Positions 7,562 through 13,039 of a stretch of DNA of 15,592 nucleotides are shown one piece after another. The notes beneath the pieces were generated by a model. That model worked only from the letters and a program-made list of their open reading frames with translations, had not been told where the DNA came from and did not search any database. Positions within the stretch are counted from its first letter, which is position 1, and every line of letters starts with the position of its first letter. The stretch is from Candidatus Minthenecus merdequi (GTDB lineage: Bacteria; Bacteroidota; Bacteroidia; Bacteroidales; Paludibacteraceae). The stretch covers positions 1-15,592 of the forward strand of contig JAGHVI010000174.1 of NCBI GenBank assembly GCA_018064385.1. The letters run 5' to 3'. The position numbers were made by a program, and so were the translations under genes.

Positions 7562-8566
7562 ATGAAAAAACCATTATTACTGTCATTTGCGCTACTTATT
7601 GTTTTTGGGATAATTCTGACAATCATTCGTTATGATGCTTGGTTCAAGAATCTTCCAGAGCCTGCATACACAATAGAATCGCCTTCGAACCATGTACTAA
7701 CCTTCTCGCCTGACACCTCGCTTGTAATGACATGGCGCGATTCGGGTTCTACCTTTCACTCGTCAGGTGGTTCTGCTTCGTTTCACAAAAGAACCATCTT
7801 GTCACAAGCGCCATCATGCAGAAGAATACTTGTGCTTGGCGACATTCAAGACCCGAACGAAAAAGAAGCAACCATCACACAAAATCTGCTAAAAAAAGCA
7901 GTTGACCTCCACCAACCTCAAGCCATAATCCAATTGGGAGACCTCATAGAACGCCCGATGCAATGTGCGTGGGACAGATTTTCGGTTGCCTTTGATTCAA
8001 TCGACACAGTCATTCCGATTATTTCTATTCTGGGAAATCATGACTATCTCAAAGGACTTATACACAAGCCTGAACGTCGCCCGTTCCTTGTCTTTCCATA
8101 CTTAAACCAGACAGACATAGCGGCATGTTCACACATCACTCTTTGTCCCGACACACTTGATATATTCATTATTGACTCAAACAGAGGTATAATAAATCTT
8201 TTTCGCCAGGCATCCTGGCTTGAGGAAGAGTTGCAGAAATCGACAGCCAGATTCAAAGTGCTACTCTCGCACCATCCATTATACACAACACGCTTTCCGA
8301 CGAACAACCTTTTCGTCCGCTGGGCATTCTCAACTATAGCTGCCGACAATGGCGTTTCGCTTGTACTGACAGGTCATGAACACACCTATTCACATACACA
8401 GCATACCTTCCATCATATAGTCTCGCATTTTTCCTCCAAAAGTTATGATGGAACAGACAATCGATATTATATCATACTTGACATAGAAGCCAACACTTTG
8501 AAAGTCAGAGCGTTCAACAAAGACAACTCTCTTGTTGAATCTTTCTCAATTATTTCCGAAAAATAA
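7562..8566 (+). CDS. Membrane-anchored metallophosphoesterase with a DxQ metal motif
   Basis: A 334-residue calcineurin-like phosphoesterase. Residues about 5-25 form an N-terminal signal anchor or signal peptide, so the enzyme probably acts in the periplasm. Blocks: D94-I-Q96 in VLGDIQDP, G126-D127 in QLGDLIER, G158-N-H-D161, S-H237-H238-P and G271-H-E-H274 in LTGHEHTY. The first block has Gln where most family members have His (DxH). DxQ is known in some purple-acid-phosphatase-like and CPPED1-like branches, so the site may still be active. The GHEHTYSH ending also resembles those branches. It shares little visible sequence with the preceding phosphoesterase beyond the fold motifs, so it is not a recent tandem duplicate. 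It is the last gene of the operon; no intrinsic terminator is seen, and the next promoter begins 11 nt after the stop. Confidence 0.88.
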   Translation: MKKPLLLSFALLIVFGIILTIIRYDAWFKNLPEPAYTIESPSNHVLTFSPDTSLVMTWRDSGSTFHSSGGSASFHKRTILSQAPSCRRILVLGDIQDPNEKEATITQNLLKKAVDLHQPQAIIQLGDLIERPMQCAWDRFSVAFDSIDTVIPIISILGNHDYLKGLIHKPERRPFLVFPYLNQTDIAACSHITLCPDTLDIFIIDSNRGIINLFRQASWLEEELQKSTARFKVLLSHHPLYTTRFPTNNLFVRWAFSTIAADNGVSLVLTGHEHTYSHTQHTFHHIVSHFSSKSYDGTDNRYYIILDIEANTLKVRAFNKDNSLVESFSIISEK

Positions 8567-8577
8567 GTCGGTAAATA

Positions 8578-8609
8578 TTTGTTTTATCCGAAAATAGTTA
8601 GTAAATTTG
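8578..8609 (+). promoter_or_regulatory. Bacteroidota-type promoter for the carboxyltransferase gene
   Basis: TTTG (8578-8581), 20 nt, then TAAATTTG (8602-8609), an exact match to the TTTG-N20-TAnnTTTG arrangement. Transcription would start near 8616, leaving an A/T-rich leader of about 70 nt before the ATG at 8687. I see no strong riboswitch-like fold in that leader. Confidence 0.78.
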
Positions 8610-8686
8610 GGGCTGAAAAGAAACGACTTTGTTTTTAGAGCAAGTTGTTGTTGCATAGTAAATTAAAATTATAACATATACACATT

Positions 8687-10453
8687 ATGGCAAAGAAAGA
8701 GATAAAATTCAGCTTGGTGTACCGCGACATGTGGCAATCATCAGGCAAGTACGTGCCTCGCAAAGACCAACTCGCACAGGTGGCTCCAGCCATCATTGAT
8801 TGCGGTTGTTTCGCACGTGTTGAGACAAACGGTGGTGCTTCAGAGCAGGTAAATCTTCTCTATGGCGAAAATCCAAACACCTCTGTACGTACTTTCACAA
8901 AATTCTTCAACGAGGCTGGTATTCAGACTCACATGCTTGACCGCGGTCTTAACGCACTCCGCATGAACCCAGTTCCTGCTGATGTCCGCGAGTTGATGTA
9001 TAAAGTTAAGAAGGCACAAGGTGTTGACATCACTCGTATCTTCTGCGGTTTGAACGACGTTCGCAACATAGCAGACTCAATCGTTTGGGCAAAGAAGGCA
9101 GGTATGATTGCACAGGCTACAATGTGTATCACATATTCACCTGTACATACAGCGAAATATTATATTGAACTCTCTGAGAAACTGATTGCTGAGGGAGCTC
9201 AGGAAATTTGTTTGAAGGATATGGCAGGTATCGGTCGTCCAACAATGCTGGGCGAAATCGTTAAGCATATCAAGACCCACCACCCAGAAATAATCGTACA
9301 ATATCATGGTCATACAGGTCCTGGTTTCTCAGTAGCTTCAATGCTTGAGATTGCAAAGGCAGGCGGTGATGTATTCGATGTCGCAACCGAACCACTCTCT
9401 TGGGGTATGGTTCATCCAGACGTTATCACTATTCGCGAGATGTTCAAAGAGGCTGGCTTCATCGTTCCAGACCTTAATATGAAGGCTTATATGGAGGTTC
9501 GTCGTCTCACACAGAGTTTTATGGATGACTTTTTGGGTTACTTCATAGACCCACGTAATCGTTTCATGTCATCATTGCTCGTAGGATGCGGTCTTCCTGG
9601 TGGTATGATGGGTTCACTGATGGCTGACTTGAAGGGTGTTCACGCTGCAATCAACGCAAACCGCGCAAAACGTGGTCTTGATGCACTGACAGAAGACGAA
9701 CTCCTTGTTGAATTGTTCGATGAAGTTGGTCGCATTTGGCCAATGCTCGGAAACCCACCATTGGTAACTCCATTCTCACAATATACAAAGAATGCTGCCC
9801 TTATGAACATCTTCTCAGCATCAATGGGCGAGGCTCCATTCACACGTCTTGACCCTAACACTTGGGGAATGATTCTTGGCAAATCAGGTAAATTACCAGG
9901 AAAACTTGCTCCGGAAATCATCGCTCTTGCTAAGGAGAAAGGCCTTGAATTCACGGACAAGAAACCTCAGGAAAATTATCCAAACGAGTTGCCTAAGTTC
10001 ATCAAGATGATGGAAGAGGAAGGTTGGGATCGTGGACAGGACGACGAGGAGTTGTTTGAATTTGCAATGCACGAGAAACAGTATCGTGAGTACAAGTCAG
10101 GAGAAGCTAAGCGTCACTTCAACAAAGAGTTGGAAGAGAAGATGGCAGCAAAGGCTAAATCGAACGGCGTAACAGTCTCACTTGCTGACCTCCGTCAGAT
10201 GCGTCACCCTAACGCAGACCCAGTAGTTGCTCCTGTCGCAGGAACAGTACTTTACGAATTTGACTTTGAGGATCACTCAATCAAACCATGCCCAGGACAC
10301 GTTTACAAACAGGGCGAAATTCTCTGCGCAATCCAGACTAACTATGGTCTTGAGATAATATACGCACCATTCGAAGGAGTTCTGGTTGAGGCTGTAAAAG
10401 ATCAGGGTCAATTTGTTCGCAAAGGGGATACCTTCGCATTTATTGAGAAGTAA
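8687..10453 (+). CDS. Carboxyltransferase (OadA/PycB/5S family) with non-biotinylatable C-terminal domain
   Basis: A 588-residue protein of the DRE-TIM carboxyltransferase family (oxaloacetate decarboxylase alpha, pyruvate carboxylase subunit B, transcarboxylase 5S). The TIM barrel is at about 5-300. Metal-site residues can be placed at D14 (YRDMWQSS), K177 (LKDMAG, the lysine carbamylated in relatives) and H207/H209 (YHGHTG), with spacing like that of 5S. GLPGGMMGSLM and the following conserved helices continue the carboxylase domain to about 460. The C-terminal region (511-588) has the shape of a biotinyl/lipoyl domain (PVVAPVAGTV, then APFEGVL), but where EAMKM should be it reads QTNYG (550-554). 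The biotin lysine is therefore tyrosine 553 and there is no lysine nearby. It would need a separate biotin carrier, or do something else. Its own promoter and terminator make it monocistronic. Codon use appears biased as in highly expressed genes. The substrate is uncertain. Confidence 0.85.
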   Translation: MAKKEIKFSLVYRDMWQSSGKYVPRKDQLAQVAPAIIDCGCFARVETNGGASEQVNLLYGENPNTSVRTFTKFFNEAGIQTHMLDRGLNALRMNPVPADVRELMYKVKKAQGVDITRIFCGLNDVRNIADSIVWAKKAGMIAQATMCITYSPVHTAKYYIELSEKLIAEGAQEICLKDMAGIGRPTMLGEIVKHIKTHHPEIIVQYHGHTGPGFSVASMLEIAKAGGDVFDVATEPLSWGMVHPDVITIREMFKEAGFIVPDLNMKAYMEVRRLTQSFMDDFLGYFIDPRNRFMSSLLVGCGLPGGMMGSLMADLKGVHAAINANRAKRGLDALTEDELLVELFDEVGRIWPMLGNPPLVTPFSQYTKNAALMNIFSASMGEAPFTRLDPNTWGMILGKSGKLPGKLAPEIIALAKEKGLEFTDKKPQENYPNELPKFIKMMEEEGWDRGQDDEELFEFAMHEKQYREYKSGEAKRHFNKELEEKMAAKAKSNGVTVSLADLRQMRHPNADPVVAPVAGTVLYEFDFEDHSIKPCPGHVYKQGEILCAIQTNYGLEIIYAPFEGVLVEAVKDQGQFVRKGDTFAFIEK

Positions 10454-10481
10454 TTCCGACTTAATACTACATAAAATTCAG

Positions 10482-10534
10482 GAGTGTCTGAAGCTGACAA
10501 ATGCTACAGACACTCTTGGTTTTATCTTTTTTTT
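10482..10534 (+). terminator. Intrinsic terminator after the carboxyltransferase gene
   Basis: GAGTGTCTG (10482-10490) pairs perfectly with CAGACACTC (10507-10515). Inside it, AGC (10492-10494) can pair with GCT (10503-10505) beyond one A-A mismatch. A T-rich tract follows (TTTTATC and then eight T, to about 10534). It lies 28 nt after the stop codon. Confidence 0.85.
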
Positions 10535-10562
10535 ATAAAAAACACGACTATCTTAAAGATAT

Positions 10563-11117
10563 ATGATACAACTCGAAAAGATAAACTTTTCAAACCACAA
10601 AACGCTTCCTGCCGTACTGGACATCTACGAGAAATCGTTTCCAAACGATGAGAGACGTCCAATATCAAACATACTAAGACAAATTGACTACAACAGTGAT
10701 TACAACTTCTTTGTGGTACTGGAGAACGATTTTCCTGTGGGGATGGCATCAGTATGGGTAATAAACCAACGCTTTATCTACATTGAGCACCTATGTGTTG
10801 AGGAATCTCGCCGTTCAAAAGGTATAGGGTCGAAAGCAATGAATCTTCTGAAAGACAAATCTCCATTTCCCATTATAATAGAGGTAGAGAAACGACTTGA
10901 GACAATGTCAGAGGAGCAAGCCAACAATTGCGACCGCCGACTGAAGTTCTACAACAATCATGGTTTTGTTCTCTCGGAAAAAGAGTATATACAGCCACCA
11001 TACACACCTACGCTCAAAGAAGTTCCGATGAACTTGATGGAAGCAAACGGAACACTTCTTGGCACAGATTTCGATGGCGTGAAGAATGACATATACAAAG
11101 CAGTATATAAGAAATGA
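10563..11117 (+). CDS. GNAT-family N-acetyltransferase
   Basis: Predicted acetyl-CoA-dependent acetyltransferase of 184 residues, near the usual length for a single GNAT domain. The pyrophosphate-binding motif is R83-R-S-K-G-I-G89, preceded by the strand IYIEHLCVEE, as expected for motif A. The sequence NNHGFVLSEKEYIQPPY resembles the closing 'GF' strand of the fold. The substrate cannot be told from the sequence. It overlaps the uracil-DNA glycosylase gene by 4 nt (ATGA), so the two are translationally coupled. Upstream is the terminator of the preceding gene; I could not find a good TAnnTTTG box for this gene, so how it is transcribed is unclear. Confidence 0.85.
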   Translation: MIQLEKINFSNHKTLPAVLDIYEKSFPNDERRPISNILRQIDYNSDYNFFVVLENDFPVGMASVWVINQRFIYIEHLCVEESRRSKGIGSKAMNLLKDKSPFPIIIEVEKRLETMSEEQANNCDRRLKFYNNHGFVLSEKEYIQPPYTPTLKEVPMNLMEANGTLLGTDFDGVKNDIYKAVYKK

Positions 11118-11800
11118 CAAATGGTGCAAAAAATATGTCATCTGAATGGATTAGCCTTTTGAATGGTTCCTCCAATCCGACATTGCGCCAAGCGGTCAAC
11201 ACCGCATATTCAACATCGATGGTCTATCCTGCTCGCGAGAATCTGTTCAGAGCTTTTTCGTTCTTCGAACCGAAAGATACACGCGTAGTCATACTTGGAC
11301 AGGATCCATATCCACAGCCTGGTAATGCTTGCGGACTATGTTTTGCTGTTCCACATACACAACCAGTACCAGGCTCGCTCCAGCATATCTTTGCAGAGAT
11401 TGACCGTGAGTTTGGACCAACGCCACACGATTCAGAGTTAACGTCTTGGGCATCACAAGGTGTTCTTTTGCTGAACACCATACTATCAGTTCAAGCAGGT
11501 TCACCGATGTCACATGCAGGTTTTGGGTGGCAGGCATTCACCGATTTGATTATCAGACGGTTGTCAGAAACCAACAACAATATGGTGTTTCTTCTTTGGG
11601 GTTCGCCAGCGGCAGCAAAAGCCTCGTTGATTGACACATCACGGCATTTGGTTCTTCGTTCAACACATCCATCAGGACTGTCGTGGGGCAAAAGGAATGA
11701 CGGAACGCGCACACGACCAGACGCATTTTGGGGATGCAACCATTTTGCAGAGTGCAACGACTACCTTACAGCGCACAATATACCACCTATAAGATGGTAA
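11114..11800 (+). CDS. ung: Family-1-like uracil-DNA glycosylase, variant motifs
   Basis: Removes uracil from DNA to start base-excision repair. At 228 residues it has the usual Ung size. Motifs are GQDPY (62-66) with the water-activating Asp at 64, CGLCFAV with the uracil-stacking Phe, GVLLLNTILSVQAGSPMSH, LLWGSPA and H185-P-S-G-L-S190, followed by FWGCNHF. Two departures from classical Ung are visible. The residue after DPY is Pro where the motif has His (DPYH). The DNA-intercalating loop between HPS and FxGCNHF is about 10 residues longer than in E. coli (WGKRNDGTRTRPDA). The catalytic Asp, Asn and His are kept, so activity is expected. The ATG at 11114 overlaps the GNAT stop (ATGA); an in-frame ATG at 11135 is the alternative start. 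greA follows after 33 nt. Confidence 0.92.
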   Translation: MTNGAKNMSSEWISLLNGSSNPTLRQAVNTAYSTSMVYPARENLFRAFSFFEPKDTRVVILGQDPYPQPGNACGLCFAVPHTQPVPGSLQHIFAEIDREFGPTPHDSELTSWASQGVLLLNTILSVQAGSPMSHAGFGWQAFTDLIIRRLSETNNNMVFLLWGSPAAAKASLIDTSRHLVLRSTHPSGLSWGKRNDGTRTRPDAFWGCNHFAECNDYLTAHNIPPIRW

Positions 11801-11833
11801 AAATCACAAATTAAACAACAATTATTACATATC

Positions 11834-12304
11834 ATGGCTTACATTTACATGACTCAAGAGGGCTACAACAAGCTCATCGATCAAATCAAACAACTGGAAT
11901 CTGTCGAGCGTCCACGCATTTCGGCACAGATTGCTGAAGCACGCGACAAAGGAGACCTCTCGGAAAACGCAGAGTATGATGCTGCAAAAGAGGCACAAGG
12001 CATGCTTGAAATGAAAATTGCACAACTGAAAGACACCCTTTCGAATGCACGTGTAATAGACGAGTCGAAACTGAAAAGTGACTCAGTACAGATTCTGACT
12101 ACAGTCACACTGCGAGACATAAAGAAGAACAGAGAGATGAAATATACTCTTGTATCAGATGGTGAAGCAAATATACGTGAAGGCAAATTATCCATCAACA
12201 CACCTATAGCCAAAGCACTCATAGGACATAAGGTAGGCGAAATTGTCGAAGTTACCATCCCTGCCGGTGTCTTGAACCTTGAAATTCTTAACATATCAAT
12301 CTGA
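11834..12304 (+). CDS. greA: Transcription elongation factor GreA
   Basis: Rescues backtracked RNA polymerase by stimulating cleavage of the transcript 3' end through the secondary channel. The 156-residue length is standard. The N-terminal coiled coil spans about 8-75. Its acidic tip, KGDLSENAEY, places D41 and E44 at the same positions as the catalytic acids of E. coli GreA. The C-terminal FKBP-like domain includes SPIA-like NTPIAKALIGHKVGEIVEVTIPAG. It sits between ung (33 nt) and a HIT-family gene (7 nt), probably one transcript. Confidence 0.97.
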   Translation: MAYIYMTQEGYNKLIDQIKQLESVERPRISAQIAEARDKGDLSENAEYDAAKEAQGMLEMKIAQLKDTLSNARVIDESKLKSDSVQILTTVTLRDIKKNREMKYTLVSDGEANIREGKLSINTPIAKALIGHKVGEIVEVTIPAGVLNLEILNISI

Positions 12305-12311
12305 CACAAAA

Positions 12312-12704
12312 ATGACTATATTCTCGAAAATAGTAAAGGGAGATATTCCTTGCTACAAAGTTGCCGAAGACGACCGATTTTTTGCATTTCTTGATATCAA
12401 TCCTCTACGTCCAGGGCACACTCTCGTCATTCCAAAAATCGAGGATGACTACATTTTTCACTTAGACGACGACACCCTTGCAGGTCTTACGCTTTTCGCA
12501 AAACGTGTCGCCCTCGCACAGCAGAAAGCCATTCCATGTCTGAGAATTGGTGTTGCTGTTTTGGGTCTTGAGGTACCTCATACACACATTCACTTGGTGC
12601 CCCTGACCAAGGAAGGAGACCTTAATTTCGCTAATCCAAAGCTCCATCTGCCTGATGACCAGATGAAAATAATAGCCGAGAAGATAGCAGAAAATTTCCA
12701 ATAA
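12312..12704 (+). CDS. HIT-family nucleotide hydrolase
   Basis: Histidine-triad protein of 130 residues, the typical size of bacterial HinT/Hit proteins that hydrolyse adenosine phosphoramidates or dinucleoside polyphosphates. The N terminus (TIFSKIVKGDIPCYKVAEDD) is the standard HIT opening, LDINPLRPGHTLVIPK is the next conserved block, and the triad is H90-T-H92-I-H94 followed by LVPL; H92 would be the nucleophile. The frame is open to an ATG at 12279, but that would add 11 residues overlapping greA, and the family begins at the ATG at 12312, 7 nt after the greA stop. No terminator follows; readthrough into the tRNA gene is possible. Confidence 0.95.
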   Translation: MTIFSKIVKGDIPCYKVAEDDRFFAFLDINPLRPGHTLVIPKIEDDYIFHLDDDTLAGLTLFAKRVALAQQKAIPCLRIGVAVLGLEVPHTHIHLVPLTKEGDLNFANPKLHLPDDQMKIIAEKIAENFQ

Positions 12705-12719
12705 TTTTCCGTTATTTTC

Positions 12720-12751
12720 TTTGGTTATCTCAGAAAAAAGTCGTACCTTTG
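12720..12751 (+). promoter_or_regulatory. Bacteroidota-type promoter for tRNA-Met
   Basis: TTTG (12720-12723), 20 nt, then TACCTTTG (12744-12751), an exact pattern match. The start site would be near 12758, about 20 nt before the mature tRNA 5' end, leaving a short 5' leader to be removed by RNase P. Confidence 0.8.
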
Positions 12752-12777
12752 CACTCGCAAACCGAAAGGGGAGTAAT

Positions 12778-12851
12778 GGCGGGGTAGCTCAGTTGGTTAG
12801 AGCGTCGGATTCATAACCCGGAGGTCTCGAGTTCAATTCTCGATCCCGCTA
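12778..12851 (+). tRNA. tRNA-Met (anticodon CAU)
   Basis: The 74-nt cloverleaf folds completely. The acceptor is GGCGGGG with TCCCGCT plus discriminator A, the D stem GCTC/GAGC, the anticodon loop TTCATAA and the T arm TCGAG-TTCAATT-CTCGA. The CCA end is not encoded. The D stem has C11-G24 and there is no C1-A72 mismatch, so it is an elongator type, not the initiator. A CAU anticodon could also be the lysidine-modified isoleucine tRNA, which cannot be excluded by sequence alone. Oddities are a G1-U72 wobble and an A31-C39 mismatch closing the anticodon loop. Confidence 0.95.
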
Positions 12852-12857
12852 CAAAGC

Positions 12858-12890
12858 AAGGCTCAGCATTCAAGATGCTGAGCCTTTTTT
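12858..12890 (+). terminator. Strong intrinsic terminator after tRNA-Met
   Basis: A perfect 12-bp stem, AAGGCTCAGCAT (12858-12869) with ATGCTGAGCCTT (12875-12886), a TCAAG loop, then more T residues (six T in total at 12885-12890). It begins 7 nt after the tRNA and would also end any readthrough from the greA-HIT operon. Confidence 0.93.
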
Positions 12891-12986
12891 CGTAATTAAC
12901 CCTACTTCGGGCTCTTAGTTGATGGAGATTCCGATGCCCTCCGTTGATTTGAAGGATTTTTTCAAGACAAATTCTTTGCAAAATCT

Positions 12987-13017
12987 ATTGCTGATTCAGA
13001 AAAAATCCGTACCTTTG
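12987..13017 (+). promoter_or_regulatory. Bacteroidota-type promoter for the repeat protein
   Basis: ATTG (12987-12990), 19 nt, then TACCTTTG (13010-13017). The -33 box is one base off TTTG. The leader to the ATG at 13040 would be only about 15 nt. The preceding stretch, 12891-13009, shows no gene or strong structure. Confidence 0.72.
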
Positions 13018-13039
13018 CAAACAAAATCTTTTATTCGAT

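Noticed and set aside
10200..10453. Frameshift or sequencing error as the cause of the missing biotin motif
   Set aside because: The reading frame, hydrophobic pattern, AP turn and glycines continue on both sides without any shift, and the ungapped alignment holds through the motif.
10516..10562. Promoter for the GNAT gene
   Set aside because: TATCTTTT is only a partial match to TAnnTTTG, lies within the terminator T-tract and has no -33 partner at the right distance.
11744..11769. Promoter for greA inside the end of ung
   Set aside because: TTTG and TACCTTAC are only 14 nt apart and the second box is imperfect.
12279..12311. An upstream ATG for the HIT-family gene
   Set aside because: The conserved family N terminus begins at 12312, and the extension only overlaps greA.
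12778..12851. Initiator tRNA-fMet
   Set aside because: There is no C1-A72 mismatch, the D stem has C11-G24, and the anticodon stem lacks the three consecutive G-C pairs.
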